Source: an uncultured Atopobiaceae bacterium
GTDB lineage: Bacteria; Actinomycetota; Coriobacteriia; Coriobacteriales; Atopobiaceae
DNA: 64,000 bases
Assembly: GCA_944320385.1 (NCBI GenBank)
Contig: CALUHH010000005.1
Span: 23,360-87,359 of the forward strand
Direction: 5' to 3'
The position numbers were made by a program, and so were the translations under genes. Positions 43,167 through 52,212 of the stretch are shown piece after piece. Position 1 is the first letter of the stretch. Every line of letters starts with the position of its first letter. A model generated the notes under the pieces. It ran no database searches, was not told where the DNA came from, and was given only the letters and a program-made list of their open reading frames with translations.

Positions 43167-44288
43167 CTACGAGAGGGCGGCCATGAACGTGGACGGGTCG
43201 GACTCGAGCGCCTCGGCGAGAAGGGCGCGCGCCGCCTCGGCCGTGAGGTCGCAGACCAGCACGGCGCCCGGCGCGTACGACTCCCCGCCGATGGCGGCGG
43301 AGGTGCGGTAGACGTAGTCCGCGCGCAGAAGCGACGGGTCGTACGCCAGGCCGCGCGAGAAGTCGTAGACGGGCCGACGGGCGCCCGTGGCGCAGTCGAG
43401 CACGTCCTGGACGATGGCGTTGCCGGTGGGAAGGCTCCCCGCGCCCTGTCCGTAGAACTTGAGCTCCCCCACCGTCGTGGCGTCGAGCGTCACGAGGTTG
43501 AAGTTGGAGGGGACGTTCGCCTCGAGCGACTCCACGGGCACGGCGACCGGCTCGACGGCGGCGGCGTAGCGGCCGTCGCGCGAGACGCCGCGGCCGAGGA
43601 GCTTCACCGTGCGGGCACGCGCGGCGAAGAGCTCGAGGTCGGCGAGACGCAGGTTGCGGATGCCCGACGCGGGGAGGTTCTTCTCGCACGCGACGTCAAA
43701 GGCCACGGAGGCCGTGATGATGGTCTTGTTGAGGACGTCGACGCCGTCGACGTCGGCCGAGGGGTCGCGCTCCGCGTAGCCGAGCTCCTGGGCGCAGGCG
43801 AGGACGGCGTCGAAGTCCGCGCCGTCGCGGCGCATGGCGTCGACGATGTAGTTTGTGGTGCCGTTCATGATGCCCATGAACGAGGTGACCTCGTCGACGC
43901 GGCGCGCCTTCTCGATGCCGGCGATCCACGGGATGCCGCCTCCGACCGACGCCTCGATGTAGAGACCCACGCCCGCCATCTGCGCCGCGGCCGCGAACTC
44001 GGAGAAGTGCGCGGCCACGACCGCCTTGTTGGAGGTCACCACGTGCTTGCCGGCCTGTAGCGCGGACATGATGTAGGTGCGCGCGGGCTCGACGCCCCCC
44101 ATGCACTCGACGACAAGCTCGACCTTGGGGTCTGCGACGATGTCCTCAAAGCTTGCGGTCATGCGGGCGTCCGTGATGCGGTCGGGCAGCTCCAGGATGC
44201 GGGACACCTCAACCTGAGGCACGCGCGCGGAGATGATCTCGTCCACGCCGCGGCCGACCGTGCCGTAGCCGAGAAGGGCGATCTTCAT
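43167..44288 (-). CDS. hom: Homoserine dehydrogenase
   Basis: The 373-residue enzyme reduces aspartate semialdehyde to homoserine. It has the NAD(P) motif LLGYGTVGRGV (residues 5-15), TSNKAVV with the conserved Lys (about 84), GGGIPWIAG (about 112), GIMNGTTNYI (about 135) and the catalytic ERDPSADVDG (about 167). It lacks the C-terminal ACT domain of longer Gram-positive forms, although the remainder is full length. The gene is first of the hom-lysC-asd cluster and divergent from thrC, so the whole homoserine-threonine route is grouped here. Confidence 0.97.
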   Translation of the reverse strand: MKIALLGYGTVGRGVDEIISARVPQVEVSRILELPDRITDARMTASFEDIVADPKVELVVECMGGVEPARTYIMSALQAGKHVVTSNKAVVAAHFSEFAAAAQMAGVGLYIEASVGGGIPWIAGIEKARRVDEVTSFMGIMNGTTNYIVDAMRRDGADFDAVLACAQELGYAERDPSADVDGVDVLNKTIITASVAFDVACEKNLPASGIRNLRLADLELFAARARTVKLLGRGVSRDGRYAAAVEPVAVPVESLEANVPSNFNLVTLDATTVGELKFYGQGAGSLPTGNAIVQDVLDCATGARRPVYDFSRGLAYDPSLLRADYVYRTSAAIGGESYAPGAVLVCDLTAEAARALLAEALESDPSTFMAALS

Positions 44289-44398
44289 GTACGTCCAATC
44301 TTTCGAGTCTGTGTCAGGCGGCCGCGAGGAGGCGACCTCGGCTTATGATACTTGCGTCAGGAGGGCACCGGCCCTTGTTCCGGACGCGAGGAGCAACC

Positions 44399-45883
44399 GT
44401 GACCACGTTCTACCACAGCACGCGCTCGACGGAAGATTCCGTAACAAGCAAGCAAGCAATCCTCACCGGCATCGCACCGGACGGCGGTCTCTACGTGAGC
44501 GACGCGCTCGGCGAGAAGACCCTGGACCTCGCGACCGTGTGCGCGCAGGGCTTCCACGACACCGCGCGCCTCGTCCTCGGCACGCTCCTGCCCGACTACG
44601 CCGAGGGCGAGCTTGCCGCCTGCGTCGACGCGGCCTACGGCGCCCAGTGGGACACCGAGGCAGTCTGCCCCGTCACCCCGCTCGGCACCGACTGGCTGCT
44701 CGAGCTCTACCACGGCCCCACCTGCGCCTTCAAGGACGTCGCTCTGCAGATGCTGCCCCGGCTCATGAGCGTCGCGCGCGCCGGCGACGGCCGCAAGATC
44801 ATGATCGTCACCGCCACCTCCGGCGACACCGGCAAGGCCGCCCTCGACGGCTTCGCGGGCGTGGAGGGCACCGGGGTCACCGTCTTCTACCCGCACGGCA
44901 AGGTGTCCGACATCCAGCGGCTCCAGATGGTGACGCAGCTCGGCGGCAACGTCGCGGTGTGCGCCGTGCGCGGCACCTTCGACGACTGCCAGGGCGAGGT
45001 CAAGCGCATCTTCGCCGACCGCGCCCTCGCCGAGCGGCTTGCCGCGCGCGACGTGGTGCTCTCGAGCGCCAACTCCATCAACGTCGGCCGCCTCGCCCCG
45101 CAGGTCACCTACTACTTTGACTCCTATGCCCAGCTCGTGCGCCGCGAGGCGATCAAGATGGGCGACGAGGTCACCTTCTGCGTGCCCACCGGCAACTTCG
45201 GCGACGTGCTCGCGGGCTACTTCGCCAAGAGGCTCGGCCTGCCCGTGCGACGTCTCGTCGTGGCCTCCAACGCCAACGACGTGCTCACGGACTTCCTCAC
45301 CACCGGCACCTACGACCGACGCCGCGACTTCCACAAGACCATCTCGCCCTCCATGGACATCCTCGTGTCCTCCAACCTGGAGCGCCTTCTCTACTACGCC
45401 TCTGACGGCGACTGCGAGCTTATCTCCTCCCTCATGGCGGAGCTTGCCGAGAAGGGCGTCTACACCGTGCCCGACCGCGTGATGGGCGAGATTCGCTCGC
45501 TCTTCTCGTGCGGCAGCGCCACCGACGAGGACACGCGCCGCACCATCCTCGACACCTGGCGCGAGCTCGACGTCCTCATCGACCCTCACACCGCGGTCGC
45601 CAAGCACGTCCTCGACGAGGTTCCGGCGGACGGCACCGAGCGCGTGTGCCTCTCCACCGCGAGCCCCTACAAGTTCTGCTCCGACGTGCTCGGCGCCCTC
45701 GGCGTCACCACGGACGGCATGAACGACTTCGCGTGCATGGACGCCCTCGAGCAGCGCACCTCCACCGTGGCGCCGCCCCAGCTCTCCGGCCTGCGCGCCG
45801 GAGAGGTGCTGCACGACGACGTCTGCGACCGCGAGCGCATGGGCGCCTTCGTGGAGTCCGCCTGCGCGCGGGTGTTCCTGTGA
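44399..45883 (+). CDS. thrC: Threonine synthase
   Basis: GTG 44399 follows GAGGAG. The 494-residue PLP enzyme converts O-phosphohomoserine to threonine. Features are FYHSTR near the start, GPTCAFKDVALQMLPRL with the PLP lysine (about residue 113), ATSGDTGKAAL (about 140) and the PLP-phosphate loop PTGNFGDVLAGY (about 263). Its length places it with the long fungal/E. coli-type group. TATGAT at 44344 may be its -10 box, shared with the divergent hom promoter. thrB follows directly. Confidence 0.96.
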   Translation: MTTFYHSTRSTEDSVTSKQAILTGIAPDGGLYVSDALGEKTLDLATVCAQGFHDTARLVLGTLLPDYAEGELAACVDAAYGAQWDTEAVCPVTPLGTDWLLELYHGPTCAFKDVALQMLPRLMSVARAGDGRKIMIVTATSGDTGKAALDGFAGVEGTGVTVFYPHGKVSDIQRLQMVTQLGGNVAVCAVRGTFDDCQGEVKRIFADRALAERLAARDVVLSSANSINVGRLAPQVTYYFDSYAQLVRREAIKMGDEVTFCVPTGNFGDVLAGYFAKRLGLPVRRLVVASNANDVLTDFLTTGTYDRRRDFHKTISPSMDILVSSNLERLLYYASDGDCELISSLMAELAEKGVYTVPDRVMGEIRSLFSCGSATDEDTRRTILDTWRELDVLIDPHTAVAKHVLDEVPADGTERVCLSTASPYKFCSDVLGALGVTTDGMNDFACMDALEQRTSTVAPPQLSGLRAGEVLHDDVCDRERMGAFVESACARVFL

Positions 45884-45909
45884 TAGGGGCCGACGGCCGG
45901 GAGCGGCCC

Positions 45910-46791
45910 ATGGTCATCGTCCGCGTCCCGGCGACGAGCGCCAACGTGGGCGTGGGCTTTGACTGCCTGGGCATCGCGCTCGACCTCACCGCGACCTTCC
46001 TCATGACGCCCTCCGACCGCCTCGAGATCGAGGGGTGCGAGCAGCGCTTCCGCGGCGAGGACAACCTCGTGTGGCAGAGCTACCTCGACGCGTGCGCTCG
46101 CCTCGGCACCGAGGCGCGACCGCTCCACATCACGATCCTCTCCCCCATCCCGCTCTCCGGCGGCCTGGGCTCGAGCTCGGCGTGCGTCATCGCCGGAATC
46201 GGCGCCGCCATGGCGCTCTCGCCGGAGGGCTTCGACCGCGCGCGGGCCCTCGAGCTCGCCGTGGCGATCGAGGGCCATCCCGACAACGTGGCCCCCGCGC
46301 TGCTCGGCGGCCTGGTGAGCTCGTTTGTCGACGAGGGCGGCCAGACCACCTCGACGCGCATGGACGTCGCCGGCAACCTGCGCTTCGTCGCAGTGGCGCC
46401 ACCCTACGAGGTGCGCACCGCCGAGGCGCGCCGAGTCCTGCCGACCGAGGTGTCGCGCGAGACGGCCGTGTGGCAGATGGGCCGATGCGTCGCCGTGGTG
46501 CGCGCGCTCGAGCTCGGAGACGCCGAACTCCTGGGCGCGGCCTGCCACGACCGGCTCCACGAGCCCTACCGCGCGAAGCTCATCCCCGACTACGACGCAC
46601 TGCGCGAGGCCGCCTTCGCCGCGGGTGCCTGCGCGTACATGATCTCGGGCTCGGGGTCCACCATGCTCGCCGTCGCCGACGGGGACGAGGCCGCCGCGCG
46701 CGTGGCTGATGCGCTGAGGGCCGCGCGCCCCGGCTTCTGGCTGCAGGCCCTGCCCGCCAACACCCTGGGCACCACCGTGGAGGTGCACTAG
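45910..46791 (+). CDS. thrB: Homoserine kinase
   Basis: I choose ATG 45910 (MVIVRVPATSANVGVGFDCLG) because CGGGAG precedes it and the family starts here. GTG 45880, overlapping the thrC stop, would add ten residues. The 293-residue GHMP kinase phosphorylates homoserine. It has the ATP loop PLSGGLGSSSACVIAGI (about residues 82-98), the N-terminal PATSANVGVGFD and the C-terminal MISGSGSTMLAV. It completes the pathway with thrC, hom, lysC and asd. Translation is probably coupled to thrC. Confidence 0.95.
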   Translation: MVIVRVPATSANVGVGFDCLGIALDLTATFLMTPSDRLEIEGCEQRFRGEDNLVWQSYLDACARLGTEARPLHITILSPIPLSGGLGSSSACVIAGIGAAMALSPEGFDRARALELAVAIEGHPDNVAPALLGGLVSSFVDEGGQTTSTRMDVAGNLRFVAVAPPYEVRTAEARRVLPTEVSRETAVWQMGRCVAVVRALELGDAELLGAACHDRLHEPYRAKLIPDYDALREAAFAAGACAYMISGSGSTMLAVADGDEAAARVADALRAARPGFWLQALPANTLGTTVEVH

Positions 46792-46836
46792 CGAGGTCCT
46801 TCTCGCCCGCTGAGGTGCGGCTCCTCGTTCAGAACT

Positions 46837-46960
46837 GACCGCAGCTAGCCCGGTATCTTGTACCGATAATAACGGGCCGGCTGCGGTCGTTTCAAAGGGG
46901 TCAAATCGACCAGAACCAGCCCGATATCTTCCGGCCGAGAATATCGGGCCAAGTATGGTC
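46837..46960. repeat. Long palindromic repeats, AGCCCGGTAT family (second locus)
   Basis: Two units of about 52 bases: GACCGCAGCTAGCCCGGTAT with ATAACGGGCCGGCTGCGGTC (46837-46888), and GACCAGAACCAGCCCGATAT with ATATCGGGCCAAGTATGGTC (46908-46960). They begin 71 bases apart and sit in a convergent junction. A CTTCTCG word precedes them (46799). Confidence 0.8.
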
Positions 46961-47002
46961 ACACTCCCGGGCTCACGACTCCCGGATCAGGGATACAAGA
47001 GA

Positions 47003-47033
47003 GGCGGCGGGCCCGGGAGGGTGGCCCGCCGCC
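47003..47033. terminator. Terminator between thrB and livF
   Basis: GGCGGCGGGCC and GGCCCGCCGCC pair perfectly around a nine-base loop, 50 bases past the livF stop. Confidence 0.8.
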
Positions 47034-47082
47034 AAAGACGAGGGCGACGGCAGGCCGACGCCCAAGTACACGATGTGAGGCG

Positions 47083-47790
47083 CTACCCGCCGAGGTAGGC
47101 CTTGCGGACGTCGTCGTCCACGAGCAGCTCCGCTCCGGTGCCGGTCTTCTTGATCGTGCCGATCTCCAGCACGTAGGCACGGTCGGCCACGGAGAGCGCC
47201 ATGTTGGCGTTCTGCTCGACGAGCAGGATCGTGGTGCCCGCGGCGTTGAGCTGCTTGACGATGTCGAAGATCTCCTGCACCAGGATCGGAGCGAGGCCCA
47301 TAGAGGGCTCGTCGAGCATGAGCAGACGCGGCTTGCTCATGAGGGCGCGCCCCATCGCGAGCATCTGCTGCTCGCCGCCAGAGAGCGTGCCGGCCACCTG
47401 GCCGCGGCGCTCCTTGAGGCGCGGGAAGTGCGCGTAGACCTTCTCGAGCGTCTCCTTGTTCTCGGCGTCGGAGCGGGTGTAGCCGCCCATCTCGAGGTTC
47501 TCGGCGACGCTCATCTGCGTGAACACGCGCCTGCCCTCGGGGCAGAGCGCCATGCCGCGCCCAACGACCTTGTGAGCCGGGACGCCCACCACCGACGCCC
47601 CGTCAAACTCGACGCTGCCGGAATCGGGCTTGATCAGCCCCGCCACGGTGTTGAGGGTCGTGGACTTGCCGGCGCCGTTGGCGCCGATCAGCGTGACGAT
47701 CTCGCCCTCGTTGATGTCAAACGAGATGCCGCGGACTGCCTTGATGGCGCCATAGGAGACGTGAAGGTCCTTGACGGAGAGAAGCGCCAT
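47083..47790 (-). CDS. livF: Branched-chain amino acid ABC importer ATPase
   Basis: The 235-residue ATPase has Walker A (GANGAGKST, about residues 38-46), signature LSGGEQQMLAMGRALM and Walker B LLMLDEPSMGLAP, the LivF pattern. With LivG it drives import of leucine, isoleucine and valine. The start ATG 47790 is one base after the livG stop. It is the last gene of the five-gene liv cluster; a terminator follows at 47003. Confidence 0.94.
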   Translation of the reverse strand: MALLSVKDLHVSYGAIKAVRGISFDINEGEIVTLIGANGAGKSTTLNTVAGLIKPDSGSVEFDGASVVGVPAHKVVGRGMALCPEGRRVFTQMSVAENLEMGGYTRSDAENKETLEKVYAHFPRLKERRGQVAGTLSGGEQQMLAMGRALMSKPRLLMLDEPSMGLAPILVQEIFDIVKQLNAAGTTILLVEQNANMALSVADRAYVLEIGTIKKTGTGAELLVDDDVRKAYLGG

Positions 47791-47791
47791 C

Positions 47792-48652
47792 CTACTTCAC
47801 CTCCTGCTTGCCGAGATAGGCCTCTATGACGCGCGGGTCGTTCTGGATCTGCTCGGGGGTTCCCTTGGCGATGATCTTGCCGTAGTCGAGAACGCCCACG
47901 ACCTCGCACACGCCCATGACGAGCGACATGTCGTGCTCGATGAGCAGGATGGCGATCTGGAGCTCGTCGCGGATCTTCTGGATGTTCTCCATCAGCTCCT
48001 CGGTCTCGGCCGGGTTCATGCCGGCCGCGGGCTCGTCGAGCAGCAGCACCTTGGGACCGGTGGCCAGGGCGCGCAGGATCTCGAGGCGACGCTGGGCGCC
48101 GTACGGGAGGTTGCCCGCCTGCGTGTCCGCGAACCTCCGCATGTCAAAGATGTCGAGAAGCTCGAGCGCGCGGTCGTGGAACTCCGCCTCCTGCTTCCAG
48201 TGCCCCGGAAGACGCAGCATGTCGGTGACCAGGTGCGTCTTCATGGTGTTGCCAAAGCCCACGAGCACGTTCTCCTCGACCGTCATCTTGGAGAAGAGGC
48301 GGATGTTCTGGAACGTTCGGGCGATGCCCATGCGGTTGACCTCGGCGACGGACTTGCCGGCCGTGTCGTAGCCGTCGATGAGCACGGTGCCGCGCGTGGG
48401 GCGGTACACGTTGGTGAGCAGGTTGAAGATCGTGGTCTTGCCGGCGCCGTTGGGGCCGATCAGGCCGGAGATCTCCGTGCGGCCCATCGCGATGTTGAAG
48501 TCGTCGACGGCGGTGAGGCCGCCGAAGTCGATGCCCAGGTGCTCGGCCTGCAGCACCGGGATGGTGCCGAGGTCGCGCTCGGGGATGAGGTTGGGGGTCT
48601 CGACCTGCACCAGGACGGGACGGCGCTTCTTGGCGCTCTTCTCGCTAGGCAT
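47792..48652 (-). CDS. livG: Branched-chain amino acid ABC importer ATPase
   Basis: The 286-residue protein has Walker A (GPNGAGKTTIFN, about residues 64-75), the LivG-specific insert (IGIARTFQNIRLF-like segment, then LRLPGHWKQEAEF), signature LPYGAQRRLEILRAL and Walker B VLLLDEPAAGMNP. It carries an N-terminal extension of about 30 residues (SEKSAKKRRPVLVQVE) that the family usually lacks. It overlaps the livM end by eight bases and partners LivF. Confidence 0.94.
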   Translation of the reverse strand: MPSEKSAKKRRPVLVQVETPNLIPERDLGTIPVLQAEHLGIDFGGLTAVDDFNIAMGRTEISGLIGPNGAGKTTIFNLLTNVYRPTRGTVLIDGYDTAGKSVAEVNRMGIARTFQNIRLFSKMTVEENVLVGFGNTMKTHLVTDMLRLPGHWKQEAEFHDRALELLDIFDMRRFADTQAGNLPYGAQRRLEILRALATGPKVLLLDEPAAGMNPAETEELMENIQKIRDELQIAILLIEHDMSLVMGVCEVVGVLDYGKIIAKGTPEQIQNDPRVIEAYLGKQEVK

Positions 48653-49802
48653 CGGCGCCCACCTCCTTTGCGGCCTCGTCGCCCTTCTCGGCGCGGCGCG
48701 TCCACGGGAAGTCGCGGTTCATGACGCGCTCGATGACGCGGGAGAGTGAGAAGTCATAGGAGCCGAGAAGACCCTGGGGACGGAAGATCATCACGAGGAT
48801 GAGGACGACGGCATAGGCGATCATGCGGTACTCGGAGAACGCGCGCAGCGCCTCGGGCAGGATCGTGAGGACGGTGGCGGAGAGCGCCGAGCCGAGCATC
48901 GATCCCATGCCGCCGAGGACCACCATGACGAGGATCTCGATGGACTTCATGAAGCCGAAGACGGCCGGCTGCAGGACGCCGACGCACCCGGCGTAGAGGC
49001 CGCCGGCGACGCCCGCGAAGAACGCTGACACCACGAAGGCAAGCGTCTTGTAGTAGGTGGTGTTGACGCCCGTGGCCTCGGCCGCGATCTCGTTGTCGCG
49101 GATGGCCAGAATCGCGCGGCCGTGGCGGGACTTCATCATCGTGTGGGTGAGGAAGCACACCACCGCGACGCAGCCAAAGACCAAAAGGAAGCTCGAGTAG
49201 CCGGGGATGCCCGTGAGGCCAGCGGCGCCGCCCGTGAGGTCAAAGCCCACGACGTCGTCGATGTTGAGCATCACGACGCGGATGATCTCGGCGAAGGCGA
49301 GCGTGATGATGGCGAGGTAGTCGCCCTTGAGGCGCAGCGCCGGGATGCCGATGATGATGCCGGCGATGGCGGCGCAGATGCCGCCGACGACCAGGCCGCC
49401 GAGCACGAGGGCAAGGGCGAGCGGCGTGCCGGTCACAAAGTCGCGCGCGCCGACGCCGAGGGCCTCGCTCATGCGGATGATGAAGATCGAGCAGCCGTAC
49501 GCGCCCATCGACATGAAGCCCGCGTGGCCGAGCGGCAGCTGGCCCAGGTAGCCCGTGGCGATGTTGAGCGAGACGGCAAGGATGATGTAGATGCCCACCT
49601 GCTCGAGCACCGTGGACTGGTAGCGGTTGATGGCCCCGCCGTCGATCATGAGCTCGCCCAGGATAAGAAGGACGAGGACCACCACGGCGTTGATGGCATA
49701 GCGGGCGGGCATCGGGAGCGTCTTGCGCGCCGCGCCCTCGCGGCGCGGTCCGCCGCCTGCGGAGATGATGGGGCGCTTCTCGGTCATGACCTCTTCTTCC
49801 AT
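48645..49802 (-). CDS. livM: Branched-chain amino acid ABC importer permease
   Basis: I choose ATG 49802 (MEEEVMTEKRP), ten bases after GGGGTGAG; longer frames upstream belong to livH. The 385-residue protein has about ten membrane helices and the LivM motifs GYLGQLPLGHAGFMSMGAYG (about residue 95) and SRHGRAILAIRDNEIAAEATG (about 240), the latter the EAA-like loop that contacts the ATPase. It pairs with LivH. The cytoplasmic C-tail ends in an acidic stretch overlapping livG. Confidence 0.94.
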   Translation of the reverse strand: MEEEVMTEKRPIISAGGGPRREGAARKTLPMPARYAINAVVVLVLLILGELMIDGGAINRYQSTVLEQVGIYIILAVSLNIATGYLGQLPLGHAGFMSMGAYGCSIFIIRMSEALGVGARDFVTGTPLALALVLGGLVVGGICAAIAGIIIGIPALRLKGDYLAIITLAFAEIIRVVMLNIDDVVGFDLTGGAAGLTGIPGYSSFLLVFGCVAVVCFLTHTMMKSRHGRAILAIRDNEIAAEATGVNTTYYKTLAFVVSAFFAGVAGGLYAGCVGVLQPAVFGFMKSIEILVMVVLGGMGSMLGSALSATVLTILPEALRAFSEYRMIAYAVVLILVMIFRPQGLLGSYDFSLSRVIERVMNRDFPWTRRAEKGDEAAKEVGADA

Positions 49803-49813
49803 GATCTCACCCC

Positions 49814-50686
49814 CTAGACCTTCTCGTTCATCGTGCGGCCGAAGATGCCGGTGGGCCGCACCACGAGGACGATGATGAGCAGGAGGAAGACCACGGCGTC
49901 CTTCCAGACGGAGAGGTTGAGGGCCGTGACGATGACCTCGGCAAAGCCGACGAGCAGGCCGCCCACGACGGCGCCCGGAATCGAGCCGATGCCGCCCAGG
50001 ACCGCGGCGACGAAGGCCTTGGTGCCGAGCATCATGCCCATGGTCGGGTTGGCCTGGGTGTAGGCCATGGCGTAGAGCACGGCTCCGATGCCGGCGAGCG
50101 CCGATCCCACGGCAAAGGTGAACGAGATCGTGGTGTTGACGTTGATGCCCATGAGGCGCGCGGCGCCCATGTCCTCGGACACGGCGCGCATGGCCTTGCC
50201 GAGTTTGGTCTTCTGCACCACGACCGTGAGGGCGACCGTGGCAACGATGGTCACCAGGACGGTGAGCACCGAGGGAAACGACAGCGCCAGGCCGCCGAGC
50301 TGGATGGTCTGGATGTCCGTATAGGCGGGGACCACCTTGGCGTCGGCGCCAAAGACGAGCTGGGCGCCGTTCTCGAGGAAGTACGAGACGCCGATGGCCG
50401 TGATGAGGATCGAGAGCCTCGGCGCGTTTCTCAGCGGCGCATAGGCCACCTTGTCGATGAGCACGCCCACGAGCGTGCACGCCGCGACCGAAAGGATGAT
50501 CGCGAGCACGGGGTGAAGCCCCAGCTGGGCCATGACCAGCCACGACACGTACGCGCCCACCATGATGATGTCGCCGTGGGCGAAGTTGAGCAGCAAGATG
50601 ATGCCGTACACCATCGTGTAGCCCAGGGCCACGAGCGCGTAGATGCTGCCGAGCTGCAGGCCGTTGAGCACCTGCGTGAAGAACAA
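49814..50686 (-). CDS. livH: Branched-chain amino acid ABC importer permease
   Basis: The start is TTG 50686 (FFTQVLNGLQLGSIYALVAL), placed by the conserved LivH N-terminus and GAGGAG upstream. The 290-residue protein has about eight membrane helices with NFAHGDIIMVGAY (residues 34-46) and the EAA-type loop LGKAMRAVSEDMGAARLMG (about 186-204). It forms the membrane channel with LivM. An unusually strong hairpin between livK and livH (50737-50762) and the weak TTG start should keep its level below that of the binding protein. Confidence 0.94.
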   Translation of the reverse strand: MFFTQVLNGLQLGSIYALVALGYTMVYGIILLLNFAHGDIIMVGAYVSWLVMAQLGLHPVLAIILSVAACTLVGVLIDKVAYAPLRNAPRLSILITAIGVSYFLENGAQLVFGADAKVVPAYTDIQTIQLGGLALSFPSVLTVLVTIVATVALTVVVQKTKLGKAMRAVSEDMGAARLMGINVNTTISFTFAVGSALAGIGAVLYAMAYTQANPTMGMMLGTKAFVAAVLGGIGSIPGAVVGGLLVGFAEVIVTALNLSVWKDAVVFLLLIIVLVVRPTGIFGRTMNEKV

Positions 50687-50736
50687 GGGAGGACTCCTCT
50701 CAGGGTGTGCGCGAGGTACCGCGCCCTAGCAAAAGA

Positions 50737-50762
50737 GGGGCATCGGGCGCACCCGATGCCCC
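50737..50762 (-). terminator. Intercistronic hairpin between livK and livH
   Basis: GGGGCATCGGG and CCCGATGCCCC pair perfectly over 11 bases around four bases, 24 bases past the livK stop. It likely allows partial read-through or protects the livK mRNA, as is common after binding-protein genes. Confidence 0.8.
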
Positions 50763-50785
50763 GTGACGAGGCGAGAAGGGGACGG

Positions 50786-51991
50786 CTAGGCCTCGAGGAT
50801 CTCGAAGGTCTCCTCGGTGCCGTCCTCGGCGAAGGTGATGATCAGCGAGGACTTGATCGGGTCGCCGGTGCCCTCGTAGGAGATGGAGCCCGTGACGCCC
50901 TCGACGGTGCCGGAGGCGATTCCGTCGATCACGGCCTGCTTGTAGTCCTCGGAGCCGGGCTCGAGGCCGGCCTCCTCGGCGGCGGCGAGGCCGTTCGCGA
51001 GCACCATGGCGGCGTCGTAGCCGAGGGCGCAGAAGTTCGTCGGCGTCTCGCCGTACTCGGCCTCGTAGGCCTCGACGAACGCGGTCGCGGTCTCGGACTC
51101 GTTGGAGGAGCTGAAGGCGCAGCAGTAGTAGCAGTCGTGGAGGTTGGCCGCCTCGGCGTAGTTCTCGGAGCCGCCGTAGATGCCGGACCAGCCGTCGACG
51201 CCGAGGAAGACCTTGTCATAGCCCTGGGTGCGCGCCTGGTTCACGATCATGCCGTCGTCCTGGTAGTAGTTGGGGACGAGGATGGCGTCGGGGTCGGTCG
51301 CGATGATGTTGGTGAGCTGGGCCTTGAAGTCGACGTCGCCCTCGGCATAGGACTGCTGAGAGGTGATCGTGATGCCCAGGGCCTCGGCCTCCTCGCAGAA
51401 GGCGGCGTTGACGCCCTCGGAGTAGTCGGAGCCGGAGAGGTAGAGCGTGGCGACGTTCTTGTAGCCCTGCTCAGAGGCGAAGTTGGCCATGACGCGGCCC
51501 TGCTCAGGGTCGGTCACGCAGGCGCGGAAGTAGTTGGAGCCGTAGGTGACGACGTCGGCCGCGGTGGCGGACGGGGTCACGCAGGGCATGTTGTCGGCCA
51601 CGGAGGCCTGGGCCACGGCGATGGTCGGGCCGGTGGTGACGTCGCCGACGATGCCGGTCACGCCGTCCTCCTGGACGAGGCGGTTGTAGGCGTTGACGGC
51701 TTCGGTGGCATCGCCCTTCTCGTCATAGACGACCGGCTCGATCTGCTTGCCGTTGACGCCGCCATCCTCGTTGAGCTGCTTGAAGTAGAGCTGGGCGCCG
51801 TTCAGGCAGGCCAGGCCGTAGGACGAGTTGTCGCCGGTGTGCGGGCCCATGATGCCGACCTTGATGGAGCCGGAGCCACCCTCGCCGGCGCTGGCGGAGT
51901 CGTTGCTGCCGTTGCAGCCCGCGAGGCCGAGCAGGGCCACGCTCGCCGCGGAGACCTGCAGGAAGTTGCGCCTAGAAACGTTCTCAAACAT
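50786..51991 (-). CDS. livK: Branched-chain amino acid binding lipoprotein
   Basis: The 401-residue protein has a signal with an SRRNFL motif (twin-arginine-like) and lipobox LAGC (Cys about 26), so it is membrane-anchored outside. The mature part is a type I periplasmic-binding fold: IKVGIMGPHTGDNSSYG at the start, the GVTGIVGDVTTGPTIAVAQ segment, and TPSATAADVVTYG, where the ligand's amino acid backbone is usually held. It is the first gene of the liv operon. The specificity (leucine versus other amino acids) is not decided by the sequence. Confidence 0.93.
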   Translation of the reverse strand: MFENVSRRNFLQVSAASVALLGLAGCNGSNDSASAGEGGSGSIKVGIMGPHTGDNSSYGLACLNGAQLYFKQLNEDGGVNGKQIEPVVYDEKGDATEAVNAYNRLVQEDGVTGIVGDVTTGPTIAVAQASVADNMPCVTPSATAADVVTYGSNYFRACVTDPEQGRVMANFASEQGYKNVATLYLSGSDYSEGVNAAFCEEAEALGITITSQQSYAEGDVDFKAQLTNIIATDPDAILVPNYYQDDGMIVNQARTQGYDKVFLGVDGWSGIYGGSENYAEAANLHDCYYCCAFSSSNESETATAFVEAYEAEYGETPTNFCALGYDAAMVLANGLAAAEEAGLEPGSEDYKQAVIDGIASGTVEGVTGSISYEGTGDPIKSSLIITFAEDGTEETFEILEA

Positions 51992-52160
51992 GTCTTTCTC
52001 CTCCCGTCGCTTCGTGTGAAGCCTAAAGCGTGGGGCTACCGTACGCCCGCCGCCGGACAGTTATTGGCGATGTGGAGGGTTTGTTAACCGAGACGTGACG
52101 CTTCTAACAAGTCTGAAACAATATGCGGCACTGCGGGCTGGGGCGCCGACGCAACGCAAA

Positions 52161-52188
52161 CGCGGCGACCCTGGGAAGGGCCGCCGCG
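52161..52188 (-). terminator. Hairpin after the hypothetical membrane protein gene
   Basis: CGCGGCGACCCT and AGGGCCGCCGCG pair with one mismatch around GGGA, 25 bases past the stop. Confidence 0.65.
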
Positions 52189-52212
52189 CCGAGTCGCGCG
52201 GAGAGCGCCGCG

